From: Rhodamnia argentea | Lineage: Eukaryota > Streptophyta > Magnoliopsida > Myrtales > Myrtaceae | DNA: 64,000 nucleotides | Assembly: GCF_020921035.1 (NCBI RefSeq) | Contig: NC_063156.1 | Location: forward strand, 22,988,283 to 23,052,282 | Direction: 5' to 3' | Shown: positions 49,424-61,195 of the stretch, piece by piece | Position numbering within the stretch: position 1 is the first letter of the stretch | Layout of the letters: each line of letters starts with the position of its first letter | Notes under the pieces: generated by a model | Seen by the model: only the letters and a program-made list of their open reading frames with translations | What the model was told of the DNA's origin: nothing | The model's database searches: none | Made by a program: the position numbers and the translations under genes

Positions 49424-50409
49424 TTAGTGCCAAAAGTTATGTAAGGAAATCATTTTGATGCCAAAAGTTTCAATCGGATCACTTTAGTGCCAAGTTGGAG
49501 AAAAAATGATCACTTTGGTGCCTCCGGTCAAAATTGCCACGTGGCATTTTTAATTAATTTTTGAATTTTAATTGGCATTTAAAAAAAATGAAGTCCACGT
49601 TGGTTTCAAGTGGACTTCAAAATTCATAAAAAAAAATTAAAATTTAAAATTTAAAAATTTAAAAAAGAAAAACTAACAAGAAAAATTTTCAAATAAAAAC
49701 TTTATTTAAAATAAATTAAAATAAGCTAAAAAAATAGAAAAAAAAATATCAAGCGACGAGGGTTGTTATAACTCTTGCCCCCACCGGCAATGGCCGACGA
49801 GGGTGGGGCATGGCCAGCAGGGGTCGCCGGCCCTCGCCCGAGTCCGGACCGCCAATAGCGGGGTTTGGTCGCTAGTGGCAAGCCCTCGGGCAGACACGGG
49901 CGAGGGCCAGCAACCCTCAACCGACCTAGCGGAGGGTTGCGACCCTTGCCCGGATATCACCCGGATCCGGGCTAGGGTCCGCAGGCCCTCACCCGAGTCC
50001 AGCAAGGGTCGCCGTCCCCTGGCCGAGGCTCGACCACCCCCGCTGGCCATGCCCCACTCTTGCCGGCCACGGCAACGAGGGTTACAAAGAACCCTCACCA
50101 ACTTACAATGTTTTCTTTTTTTAAAAAAATTTCTAGCTTTTTTTTTTTAATTTTTCAGCTTATTTCTCAAATTATGTTCAATAAAAAATTCATATTTTTA
50201 AAAAATTCCACGGTGGACAACCGGCGAGCCACGTCGCCCACAAATATTAATAAAAAGTGCCATGTCAGAATTCCGACGAAGCAAATCGAACTTGACACCA
50301 AAGTGATTTTTTTTTGTCAAAAAACTTGGCACTAAAGTTATCCGATTGAAACTTTTGGCACCAAAGTGATCTCCGTACATAACTTTTAGCACTAAAAGTG
50401 TATTTTTCC
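49424..50409. mobile_element. Long-terminal-inverted-repeat element (about 1 kb)
   Basis: The left end 'aaaatacacttttagtgccaaaagttatgta' and its continuation 'tgccaaaagtttcaatcggatcactttagtgccaag' are mirrored at the right end (about 50280-50409) as 'cttggcactaaagttatccgattgaaacttttggcacc' and 'taacttttagcactaaaagtgtattttt'. Terminal repeats are about 90-110 bp with some mismatches. The inside is GC-rich (gcccggccctcgcc-type) flanked by AT-rich arms. No transposase is seen. The right part of the same element recurs at about 53.17-54.60 kb through the segmental duplication. Confidence 0.78.
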
Positions 50410-50924
50410 TGGTTTCGTTTGTTTGAAACGGAACTGTTTTCGAGAATTTGTTTTTTGACTTTTTGGTGTTTGGATAACTGGATCAATCGATTTACTAAAA
50501 AAAAAATTCATGGATTGAAAAACTAACCATTTATCTTGAAAATGATTTTGATGGAAAATATTTTTCTTTATCATGAAATTTTCAATGAAACAAATGCACA
50601 CTTTGAACTCCACCGCATGTCATCGCCTGGAAGATATAGCATACGCCTTTCCTCCCTCGGTAGAAGAACGCAAAGGCTTATAATAAATGTTTTCGAGCAA
50701 CTTCTGCTTCTTTTTTATTTAATACATTAAAAGGAATTTACGTTAAAGAAGTGTCAAATGTGAGAACCATAGGATTGCAAAAACTAAAACTTTAAAAAGG
50801 TAGAATTCGCTCCAAACTAACCGAATTATAAGAACACCAAACAAAGAAAATGCTCAATTCTCAAAATATTAAAGCACACGCATGTATTGTAAAAAAAAAA
50901 TATTGGTACATTAAAACTTAGGGA

Positions 50925-51490
50925 TAAGTGTCCAAAAAGACCTAAACATTTTATATTTATGTCAATTCAGTCCGAAACTTTTTAATTATGCAAATTTAGT
51001 CTTAAACCTTTTGCATTTGTGCTACTTAAGTTCATCCGGTCAATTTTGGCTAAAAATCATTGATGTAGAAGTCTATTCATCCTACGCAGCACGGTATGCA
51101 CCGACTTGGATTTTTTTATTATTTTTTAATAATTTTTTCTTCTTTATTTTTTTCTTTATTATTATTTTTTTTTTTTTGGGTTTTGGAGAGAGGACCGGCG
51201 AGGGTGGCTGACCCTCCTCGGCTCTCTCTCCAAAAAATAAACATAGTAAAAAGAAAAAAGAAAGAACCAAAAAGATTAATAAAAATCAAAAAATATTAAA
51301 GAAATGTCCAAGTCAGCACCGATTGTGCCATGTAGGAAGATTGGCGTCCACGTCAGCAATTTTTGGCCAAAATTGATCGAATGGACTCAATTGACATAAA
51401 TACAAAAGTTTTAAGACTAAATTGATAGGTATATGACTAAATTGCTATCGGTGCAAAAGATTTAGAACTTTTTCGACACTTTTCTCTTAA
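50925..51490. repeat. Fold-back element (complete, in duplication copy 1)
   Basis: Left arm 'gtccaaaaagacctaaacattttatatttatgtcaattcagt ... tcctacgcagcacggtatgcaccgacttgga'; right arm 'gtccaagtcagcaccgattgtgccatgtaggaagattggcgtcc ... gactcaattgacataaatacaaaagtttt'. The T-rich/A-rich centre contains a GC-rich 'gagaggaccggcgagggtggc' core. A second, partial member follows at about 51700-51905. Confidence 0.75.
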
Positions 51491-52690
51491 AACTTACAAC
51501 AATCGTTATTTCTTCAACAGGTGCTTCACTTCAACTAAATTCTTATTTCCTTATTTGCTTTTTTTTTTCTTTTTCTTTTTTCCTCCATCTACCTCAAGCG
51601 AGGGCCGCCCTCACCGGCCCGGCCAGGGCGACCCTCGCCTAAGGCCGGCAATAGCATGCAAAAAGAAAAAGAAAAGGAAAAGGAAAAGTAAAGAAAGAAA
51701 TAAAAAATAGATTAAAATACTAAAATATTATTTGAATTTATACACATTAGCGCCAACCGTGCCATGTAGGGCGACCAATGTCCACATCAACGATTTTCAG
51801 TCAAAATTGTCCTAATAGACTCAATCGGTAAAACATAAAAAGGTTTATGACTCAATTAGCAAAATTAAAAAGGTTTAGAACATTTTGGACGATTTTTCCA
51901 TGCTTTTGTAGTTCTATGAATTAGATTATTTTTCTAATCAAAATTTCAACATAGCATGCTTGTTTGGGAATACAAGGAAAAATGTGAGGAATGAAAATTT
52001 TTAGTGCAAATTCAGAAAATTTAAGAAGAGAGGGTAGGGAAAAAAATTTCAAATTTTTGGGAAACTTTCTTCTTTGAATAGTCCTTTCAACGCAGCATGC
52101 TTTTAAAATGTCCTAATTCAAAGTGAAACTTCATTTTCCTAAAATACTTATGATTGTTCTTATTTTTATTGTGGAGACATCATTCATTAAAGTTTAACTA
52201 TGTTTTCTTTATCATCAGTCACTCAATGGGGACACTGACACTTAGCATGGACAAATATGTGTAGCCAAAGGCCCACACGTTGATAAGCGGTCGGCCATCA
52301 TGCACGTGCATCTCGTGCGCACAATTTCACACGATTTCATGTGAATCACATGGTTATGCTACATTATAGTTTGGAAACTTCTGATGTAACTGTTCATGAT
52401 TTGAGAGCATCTATAGTTTCCATTCGATAATTATTCGATGGATCGCCGATCTTAAGAGATTGGATTTTGTATATTAAATCAAGAAGTTGAATCAATCAAA
52501 GGAGGGATAGCGAGCCGAATAAATTGATTCCGGCAATTCTGACATGCACATGGGATTTGATCGTCATCTCTGATTGTATTTATTAAAGATTAGATGTTCT
52601 ATTCAAGCAACTATCCTACCAAAGTAACATCAATCAACCAAAAAGCACAAGAATAAAATTGTTGCGTCCAAAAGGAGTTAGCACGACTAA

Positions 52691-53144
52691 TAGGGGTGAG
52701 CAAAAAATTCGGGATCCACCCGAACCGGACCGTACCCAACCGGCTCGTTTTGGATGATTTTCATTGAGTACCGATCTAATTCTCGTTTTCAATTTACCGG
52801 AACCGATGGGTATCGATTCAGTTGTTGGTTCTAGGTGGGTGGTTCAGACATACATACACATATATGTATGTGTATGTATGGATGCATTTGAAAATGAAGT
52901 TTTCGAACTATGTGGCAAATTTGTTGTCATTGTCGTGTCATTGTAAAGTTGTCTAATTTGCTGTGTCGGATGATTTTGTTCCATGTGCTTGGTGTGCTCA
53001 CAAGTGATTACCCTAGATTCCTTTTGCAAATCATGCTTGATTCTTTAGACAAACCGTATGCTTTTTCACAATCCACTCGTACACGGTCCAGTTCTGATTT
53101 TGATGCCCAGCGAAGAGATTGGAAACTTTTTTCTTCTGCTTTGC
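52691..53144. mobile_element. hAT-like element, copy 1 version, truncated at the duplication junction
   Basis: It begins TAGGGGTGAGCAAAAAA and is the same element as 57315-58189, but stops after the first 454 bp where copy 2 of the segmental duplication starts. It carries no independent target duplication on the right. Confidence 0.82.
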
Positions 53145-53172
53145 TCACAAGTGATTACCCGATGATTTTGAT
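53145..53172. other. Duplication junction with apparently templated filler
   Basis: Between the end of copy 1 and the start of copy 2 lies 'gctcacaagtgattaccc' + 'gatgattttg' + 'attaccctag'. The first block is identical to about 52995-53012, the second to part of 52969-52978, and the third again to about 53006-53015. All lie 150-200 bp upstream in direct orientation. Confidence 0.8.
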
Positions 53173-53293
53173 TACCCTAGGGTCTGCAAGCCCTCACCTG
53201 AGGCCGGCAAGGGTCGCGGCCCCTAGCCGAGGCTCGGCCACCCCCGCTGGGCATGCCCCACTCTTGCCGGCCAGCGGCAGCGAGGGTTACAGC

Positions 53294-54069
53294 TAGGGGT
53301 GAGCAAAAAAGACCGCCCGGACCGGACCGGGACCGATGGTCCGGTTCCCGGTTTTAGGAGGATCCGGTCCGGTTCCCGGTTCCTAAAATTGGAACCGGTG
53401 ACCGGGCGGTCCGGTTCCCGGTTCCAAGGCCTAGGACCGGACCGGACCGGACCGCCCGGACCGAACCGGTCCTCTTTTTTTAAATTTTTTTAAAAAGATA
53501 GATCTAACATTTACTTGTTGTTTAGGTTTAAGTCCTTTAAGATTTCTTTGCTTCACTTCAGTGCAGTGCCGCAAACATTTTTTCTTACCTTTCCACTGTC
53601 CAATCTCCACTTATTTCACCACACAAACGAGTGTTAAGTCATCCTACCGCTTGTCTCGCCTCAAGCTTCATTGGCACCGTCTACAAAGTGTGCATGACAT
53701 CATGAGAGCAAGAGCATGAATAAAATTTATGGCTTTGAGGGAGAAGTTCGATCCAAGTTGAGCGAAACATTCATCGAGCTCTTTGCAGAAGTGTTCTGTT
53801 GTCTTCCTTTGGCGCATGTGATAAATGAGAAGGTTTTCGTGGTTCATGAAGGTCTTTTTAGTGTTGACGGGGTGAAGCATTTTTCGGAACCGCGGACCGA
53901 AAATCCTTGGAACCGCCCGGGAACCGGACCGGACCGACGGTCCGGTCCGGTTGCCGGTTCCGTGGGTGGCCGGTCCGGTCCGCGGTTCCGAAAAGTGGGA
54001 ACCGGGACCACCGGTCCGGTTCCCGGTTTTTTATGGGAACCGGACCGGACCGGGAACCGCTCACCCCTA
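53294..54069. mobile_element. hAT-like non-autonomous element, copy B (776 bp)
   Basis: Perfect ends TAGGGGTGAGC ... GCTCACCCCTA. Sub-terminal regions are arrays of ccggaccgg/ggttcccggtt in opposite orientation. It interrupts sequence that is continuous in duplication copy 1 (gagggttacaaagaaccctc near 50073), so it inserted after the duplication or only in this copy. Flanks are gttacagc and gttaaaga, an eroded 8-bp target duplication at best. A minus-strand frame inside (53668-53880) resembles no transposase I know. Confidence 0.82.
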
Positions 54070-54332
54070 GTTAAAGAACCCTCGCCAACTTACAATGTTT
54101 TCATTTTTAAAAAAATTTCTAGCTTTTTTTAAAATTTTTCAGCTTATTTCTCAAATTATGTTAAATAAAAAATTCATATTTTTAAAAAATTCCACGGTGG
54201 ACAGCCGGCGAGCCACGTCAGCCGCAAATATTAATAAAAAAAATGCCATGTCAGAATTCCGACGGAACAAATCGGACATGGCACCAAAGTGATTTTTTTT
54301 CAAAAAACTTGACACTAAAGTGATTCGATTGA

Positions 54333-54520
54333 GCCAATGAGGGGTTGGCTGAGTTGGTGAGATCCCTAGGCCTTAGACAGTTAAAGCGATGAAGTCTCGG
54401 ATTCGAATCTCCCCGGCCGCATCTTGGGAGACTTAACCGGTGGCATTGGCACTCATACCCCCACCATCCCGAGGAATAATCTATTGCACGTGGGAAACCT
54501 TAATTACCAAAAAAAAAAAA
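54333..54520 (+). mobile_element. tRNA-derived SINE with target-site duplication
   Basis: A pol III A box TGGCTGAGTTGG (54346-54357) and B box GGATTCGAATC (54399-54409) have tRNA-like spacing. A tRNA-unrelated tail (ttaaccggtggcattggcactcat ... cacgtgggaaacctt) and a terminal A tract follow. A 16-bp direct repeat aaagtgattcgattga flanks the insert (54317-54332 and 54519-54534). Duplication copy 1 has the corresponding empty site near 50330 (actaaagttatccgattga). This is a clean retroposition event. Confidence 0.92.
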
Positions 54521-55554
54521 AGTGATTCGATTGAAACTTTTGGCACCAAGGAGATCTCCGTACATAACTTTTAGCACTAAAAGTGTATTTTTCCCGGTTT
54601 CGTTTCTTTGAAACAAAACTGTTTTCAAGAATTTGTTTTTTGACTTTTTGGTGTTTGGATAACTGGATCAATCGATTTACTAAAAAAATAATCATGGATT
54701 GAAGACAACAAGGTTATAACGAGTAAAAATGAGTTCCCCTACTGGTGAAAAAGAAATTGCTTTCCCTAAAGCACCAAACAAATTAAAACTAACCATTTAT
54801 CTTGAAAATGATTTTGATGGAAAATATTTTTCTTTGTCATGAAATTTTCAGTGAAACACATCCACACTTTGATCGAGTTTCTTTCATGCCTCACCATCAA
54901 AAACGGGTAACTTAGGATTGATCATATATAAAAGGAAGACAGATGATGATACATAACACTATTTTACACTGCTTACATAGAATCAAATGCACACTTTGTA
55001 CTCCATCGCATGTCATCGCCTGGAGGATATAGTATACGACTTTCCACCCTTGGTAGAAGAACACAAAGGCTTATAATAAATGTTTTCAAGAAGTGGAAAA
55101 TAGGTAAAAAGGAAAATGTTATACCTAAATATGCTTTTACAACGTAAGATTCCTCGGAAAAAAAAAATCACGTGGTGTGGGAAGACTATGCTCTGTCACG
55201 TTACTACTCCAATAAAACGAAATTCAATAATTGCAAACCTGACAGACATTTCTTAAAAAAAAGAAAAAAAGCTCGAGTTAATAATCACAGGAGACCTAAT
55301 CTATAAATTAAATAAAACATCTGAAGGCCTATACTGAGCAACTTCTGCTTCTTATTTATTTAATATATTGAAAGATATTTGCGTTCAAGAAATGTCAAAT
55401 GTGAGAACCATAGGATTGCAGAAACTAAAACTTTAAAAATATAGAATTCACTCCAAACTAAGCGAATTATAAGAACACTAAATAAAGAAATGTTCAATTC
55501 TCAAAATATTAAAGTACACGCATGTATTGCAAAAAAAATAATATTGGCACATTA

Positions 55555-56110
55555 AAACTTAGGGATAAGTGTCCAAAAAGACCTAAACATTTTGTATTTG
55601 TATCAATTCAGTCATAAACCTTTCAATTATGCAAATTTAGTCTTAAACCTTTTGCATTTGTGCTAATTAAGTCTATCCAGCCAATTTTGGCCAAAAATCG
55701 TTGACATTGATGTATATTTATCTTACGTGGCATGATTCGCACCGACTTGGATATTTTCTATTATTTTTTATATTTTTTTCTTTATTATTATTATTTATTT
55801 ATTTTTGGAGAGAGGACCTACGAGAGTGGCCGACCCTCCTCGGCTCTCTCTCCAAAAAATAAACACAGTAAAAAGAAAAAAAACAAAGAACCAAAAAGAT
55901 TAATAAAAATAAAAAATATTAAAGAAATGTCCACGTCAAGACCGATTGTGCCATGTAGGAAGATTGGCGTCCATGTCGGCGATTTTTGGCCAAAATTAAC
56001 CGAATGGATTCAATTGACACAAATACAAAAGTTTTAAGATTAAATTGATAGGTATATGACTAAATTGATATTAGTGCAAAAGATTTAGAACTTTTTCGAC
56101 ACTTTTCTCT
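55555..56110. repeat. Fold-back element (complete, in duplication copy 2)
   Basis: Counterpart of the 50925-51490 element with the same arm order; a partial member follows at about 56360-56520. Differences between the two copies are scattered substitutions and small indels. Confidence 0.75.
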
Positions 56111-57314
56111 TAAAACTTACAACAATCGTTATTTCTTCAACAGGTGCTTCACTTCAACTAAATTCTTATTTCCCTTTTTGCTTTTTCTTTTCTTTTTTTC
56201 TCCATCGACCTCGGGCGAGGGCCGCCCTCGCTGACCTGGCCGGGGTGACCCTCGCCTAAGGCCGGCAATAGCATGCAAAAGGAAAAATAAAAAAGAAAAG
56301 GAAAAGTAAAGAAATAAATAAATAAATAAAAATAGATAAAAATACTAAAATATTATTTGAATTTGTCCATATTAGCGCCAACCGTGCCATGTAGGACGAT
56401 CGGTGTCCACATCAGCGATTTTCAATCAAAATTATCCCAGTAGACTCAATTGGCAAAACATAAAAAGTTTTATGACCCAATTAGCAAAATTAAAAAGGTT
56501 TAGAACTTTTTGGACGATTTTCCCATGTTTTTGTAGTTCTATGAATTAGATTATTTTTCTAATCAAAATTTCAATATAGCATGCTTGTTTGGGAACACAA
56601 GGAAAAATGTGAGGAATGAGAATTTTGAGTGCAAATTCGGAAAATTTAAGAAGAGAGGGTAGGGAAAAAAATTTCAAGTTTTTGGGAAACTGTCTTCCTT
56701 GAATAGTCTTTTCAACGCAGCATGCTTTTAAAATGTCCTAATTCAAAGTGAAACTTCATTTTCCCAAAATACTTATGATTGTTCTTATTTTTATTGTGGA
56801 GACATCATTCATTAAAGTTTAACTATGTTTTGTTTATCATCAGTCACTCTATGGGGACATTGACACTTAACATGGACAAATATGTGTAGCCAAAGGCCCA
56901 CACGTTGGTAAGTGGTCGGCCATCATGCACGTGCATCTCGTGCGCACAATTTCACACGATTTCATGTGAATCACATGGTTATGCTATATTATAGTTTGGA
57001 AACTTCTGATGTAACTGTTCATGATTTGAGAGCATCTATAGTTTCCGTTCGATAATTATTCGATGGATCGCCGATCTTAAGAGATTGAATTTTGTATATT
57101 AAATCAAGAAGTTGAATCAATCAAAGGAGCGATCGCGAGCCGAAAAATTTATTCCGGCAATTCTGATATGCACATGGGATTTGATCGTCATCCCTGATTG
57201 TATTTATTAAAGATTAGATGTTCTATTCAAGCAACTATCCTACCAAAGTAACATCAATCAACCAAAAAGCACAAGAATAAAATTGTTGCGTCCAAAAGGA
57301 GTTAGCACAACTAG

Positions 57315-58189
57315 TAGGGGTGAGCAAAAAATTCGGGATCCACCCGAACCGGACCGTACCCAACCGGCTCGTTTTGGATGATTTTCATTGAGTACCGATC
57401 TAATTCTCGTTTTCAATTTACCGGAACCGATGGGTATCGATTCAGTTGTTGGTTCTAGGTGGGTGGTTCAGACATACATACACATATATGTATGTGTATG
57501 TATGGATGCATTTGAAAATGAAGTTTTCGAACTATGTGGCAAATTTGTTGTCATTGTCGTGTCATTGTAAAGTTGTCTAATTTGCTGTGTCGGATGATTT
57601 TGTTCCATGTGGTTGGTGTGCTCACAAGTGATTACCCTAGATTCCTTTTGCAAATCATGCTTGATTCTTTAGACAAACCGTATGCTTTTTCACAATCCAC
57701 TCGTACACGGTCCAGTTCTGATTTTGATGCCCAGCGAAGAGATTGGAAACTTTTTTCTTCTGCTTTGCTGTTAAATTTACAAATGCAGATCCAGTTTATT
57801 TAACGGAAGATGCCTCAGTTCATTTCTTGAGAAAAGCAAGCCGTTTGATTAGATCGATGACAACTTACCCTAGCAGACCATTAGACCATTGGCTAAGTTC
57901 TTTGTCCTCAGCTGATTCATTCGTTTTAGAGAGAGAGAGAGAGAGGTGTCCTAGAGTTGCAAGTGAAATTTTTTATGGCTCGCGTACAGTCTTTTTTTAA
58001 TTGATATTGGTGCTCGATACTCGATAAGACCGATTTTATGAATCCATCCGAGGACCGACGGTTCGGATCTCGAATTGGTCCATAAAACGAACGGGGTGAT
58101 TCACGATTACCATTTTGCGGAACCGGTATCTAGCGGGTGGTTCTACGTTCTAAGGTGAGAATCAACCATCCTGTAATCGATCACTTCTA
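57315..58189. mobile_element. hAT-like non-autonomous element, copy C (875 bp)
   Basis: It starts TAGGGGTGAGCAAAAAA and ends GATCACTTCTA, with flanking octamers ACAACTAG (57307-57314) and ACAACCAG (58190-58197) that differ at one base, an 8-bp hAT-type target duplication. Its length is nearly the same as copy A (878 bp). Internal frames up to 89 codons are not recognisable as transposase. Confidence 0.8.
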
Positions 58190-58392
58190 ACAACCAGTAC
58201 CACGTTACCACATACTCCTCAAACACTAAACAGGTATGTACAAGGCGTTAAGTTAAGCTTATTCACAGAACCGGCCCTCCTAACAGTAGTTTTGATCTCC
58301 AAAAAACACATACGCGCGCACCACTTCCTCCACGGCGAGACGGCTTCTACGTACAACAACCTTCGTCTCGCGCGATCCGATTGCTCGAGCGT

Positions 58393-59627
58393 TCAACGGG
58401 AATCCCCTGCTAATCGCTTGATCACACTGTACAGCTTCCGCCGTGGCCCGACGGCCTGCACACCCATTTCTTTGAGGTCCCGGAAAGTGAGAAGAGGCAG
58501 TGCCTCCTCATCCACCTCGTGCATTTCGAACACATCGGCATAGTTACCGAACCCCGATTCCTCCAACCATTCCCTCACCCTGCTTAAGCCATCTAGCCCG
58601 ACTCCAGCAACGTCCGCTCCGTGCCCGTGACCGGCATTGGGGGAGACATTCCCATCCTCGGTTCCTTTTTTACTCGCCATCGATGTTTCGCGACCCGACA
58701 TATCATCCGATTCGACGTCGGGAGCAAAGCATTTCGCAAATCCTGCTGAACCCTTTCCATCTAACGCATCAGCAATCTCAGGACTACGGGTAAAACCCCA
58801 TCCACTTGCGAAAACCCTGTTACTCCCCGCCGCGCTCCGGCACCGGCGCTTCATCACCCGACACTTGCGAGTGACGGCGCCGAAGTTCAGCTCGCATTTG
58901 CTCGTCCCCATTTCCCCCAAACTCTCTGCTTCAGAAGTCGGTTTTGAGGAATCCCGTTTCTCATTTCCTCTGCACCGCAGAGGATCAACCAAAATTCCCG
59001 GCAAAACGGCACGGCCCAAATCCGAAGAGTCCTCCTCCAGCAGGGTCTCTTTCGAGACAACAGAGCTCTTTCCTGGTTCATCTAGGCTCCGGAAACCGCT
59101 GTTTCTTCTCTTGCGAATCCGATTTTCCTTGTGTTTATGAGAGAAAACACATGCAAAGGCAGCAGGGAAATCTCCCAAATCACCCAACCTGACATTCGGG
59201 CGTCTCTCTCTCTTTTCGAATCCATGTGCAAAATCAACATCTCTCATCGAGAACGTGGGGGGCGACTCAGCACCCGAACAAGAAACCTGTGATCAATCAA
59301 AACCATGACGGAACATGGAACAAACCCAGAATCACGAGCGACCAAAACAGTCCACATGAACTAGACCGAACCCATTCAATAGCAGGACTAACTACCACAG
59401 GCAGAACCCATCTAACCAAACGAATTCGCGAACAGTTTACATGCAGCAAATGCAAGAACAGAGCCAGGCTAACCTTGGAGACAGCAAACGACTGCGCGTC
59501 AATCTTGAATCCTTCGCATGCTTCCCAAATCGAATTCTTTTCAGGACTCCCTTCCCCTACGGGACTACCTCCCTCAACAAGGAAAACTGCTGACTTCCTC
59601 CTGTTGGGTCTTCGCCCTTTGGCTTTT
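58393..59627 (-). CDS. SAM-domain protein (5' end unresolved)
   Basis: Plant-specific nuclear-type protein ending in a sterile alpha motif, a domain for protein or RNA binding; the exact function is unknown to me. The last exon is 59286-58393. Upstream, 59627-59474 reads KAKGRRPNRRKSAVFLVEGG ... IWEACEGFKIDAQSFAVSK between a CTTAG acceptor and a GT donor, joining in phase 0. No ATG opens that exon, so an earlier exon with the true start must lie upstream of 59627; I could not find one with matching phase. The shortest ATG-started form begins at 59247 (284 aa). Visible blocks: EKRERRPNVRLGDLGDFPAA (a family signature near the N-terminus), basic VMKRRCR, an acidic/Gly linker, and the C-terminal SAM domain (LSRVREWLEESGFGNYADVF ... 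LTFRDLKEMGVQAVGPRRKL). It is intact from the second exon on. Confidence 0.8.
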
Positions 59628-59759
59628 CTAAGGACAGAGCGAGGGGGCCAAATGGATTTTTCTCAGACTTTGCTATCCGTCTCCGGGCGACAAAATTCTT
59701 CTCCCCCGCTGTGGAAATTAAGATCAGAACAGGGACGGGGTTATACTTCTTGAAAAGCA

Positions 59760-61195
59760 AGAAAAGGTGGAGGCTTTACTTGGTCCCTCCTCGTTAAATT
59801 ATTCCTGGCTGTCGGATTGAGAGCTCCAGTTTGACGAATCATCGCACACAGAGTGGCGAAAAAGGACAGAGGAATAGGACAAAAAGACCAAAAACGTGGC
59901 GCGGTGATAAGTGTGGCGAAAGAGTACAGTCGTTGTTTCTGAAGTCCTTCTGTGACACGTAAGGGTCAATTCCTGCTTCACTGAGACGGTGGGCTGCGGA
60001 CAAGATGGGTTGGCTTCTTTAATGACTTCAATGCCCTACTTCGATAATCAATTACTTCGCAAAAAGGCATATCACGTAAAAATATTTTTCTGAGGTGGCT
60101 TGAAATAATAAATCGAAGAAAATATATTTTTATTGTGAATATATAAATATTATTGTGGACGACGAGAACATTTTTTATTTATTTATTTTTGTAAAGATTA
60201 ATATCACAAAAAATATCACATTAGTACACTTATGATAAATTTACCTCAAACTAATTTTTTTCGGCTAAAATTTTTAAATCGATACACCTGTAACCATTTT
60301 ACCCTCGGTTAGTTTTCGTTACCTTAGGTTAGTACCACGAAAAATATTCAAATCAGTACATTTGTGACAAACGAAGGGTAAAGACCCCAAATTAATACAC
60401 ATGTGTACAACGGAAGGTAAAAATCCCAAACTTGTATTCTAGTCAATTTCTACATGTCATCTAACTCAGGAATTTGACGATAAAATTTTTATAATCGATA
60501 CTAGTTATAATTTTTAAGAAAAGCTTTACAAATTATTTATTTTTCGCGAGATAAACGCGGTACGAAATTGTTTGATCTTTTGAGGTACGAAATATTGGCA
60601 TTAGGTCAGGCAAAAAAAATAAACATAAAGCAATAAATGGAGAAAAGGACAAGTTAATATTCATTCAATAAGCCACGTCACCGGTCGCTATTCACACCCT
60701 ATTTCCTTAAATCAAATTTGCAAGTAGTGGGCTTTTTTATGGGCTTAAACAGCCCAAGGGGCTTGTGCCGGCTGTGATTCACTTGACGAAGCCCAATATG
60801 TTTTTTTTTTTGGTCATAGGTTTTTGTTTTTGGTATAAAAAAAATTGTCCTAGGTTGAAAGCGTTATAAATAGCAACAGCTTCCCACTTCAGTAGGATTA
60901 TCATAATTGAGTGGCCTTCTAAATCCGCCGGAGACCAAGATAATTAAAACACATATCAACTGATTAAAATAGTCAAGGAAACACTCTCTCTTTTTTTTTT
61001 TAATCTTGCTAAGACAAAGCTACTCAATTTTTCTTAATCCCAAAAAAAAAAAACATCAATTCTTAGCAGACGTAGGCAGATTCCAATTGGAGTTAAAGGA
61101 CAAATTAAAATCTTGAAGGAGCTGACATTAACTACATTGACCTAAAATTATGGATAAGCAAAATCATTTTTCTGATTATGAAAAACACAAGATTT
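59760..61195. other. Intergenic, promoter side of the SAM gene, then AT-rich DNA
   Basis: No gene recognised. 60200-60560 repeats the phrase 'cacaaaaaatatcaca...tacacttatgataaat', another low-copy repeat type. The missing first exon of the SAM-domain gene should lie in the first few hundred bases. Confidence 0.45.

Larger units (their letters stand above)
49970..53144. repeat. Segmental duplication, copy 1
   Basis: About 3.2 kb from inside the inverted-repeat element (ggctagggtccgcaggccctc) to inside a hAT-like element (ggaaacttttttcttctgcttt). It recurs in direct orientation as copy 2. In the right-hand part the two are colinear with a constant offset of 4624 bp and near-identical: the 60-codon frame at 52764-52946 is identical to that at 57388-57570. 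Copy 1 has lost about 120 bp near 50597 relative to copy 2. Confidence 0.9.
53172..57771. repeat. Segmental duplication, copy 2
   Basis: Begins 'gggtctgcaagccctcacc' (compare 49978) and ends where copy 1 ends, at 'ttctgctttgct'. It is longer than copy 1 because it holds a 776-bp hAT-like element (53294-54069), a SINE (54333-54520), and segments deleted from copy 1 around 54690-54780 and 54866-54987. Confidence 0.88.

Noticed and set aside
52764..52946. Identical 60-codon frames at 52764 and 57388 as a conserved small gene pair
   Set aside because: Identity is explained by the recent segmental duplication; the frame lies inside a hAT-like element and spans a tacaca/tatgtg repeat.
53299..54132. 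Arg/Gly/Pro-rich open frames in ccggaccgg arrays
   Set aside because: They come from the sub-terminal repeats of a transposon; the composition reflects the repeat and not a protein.
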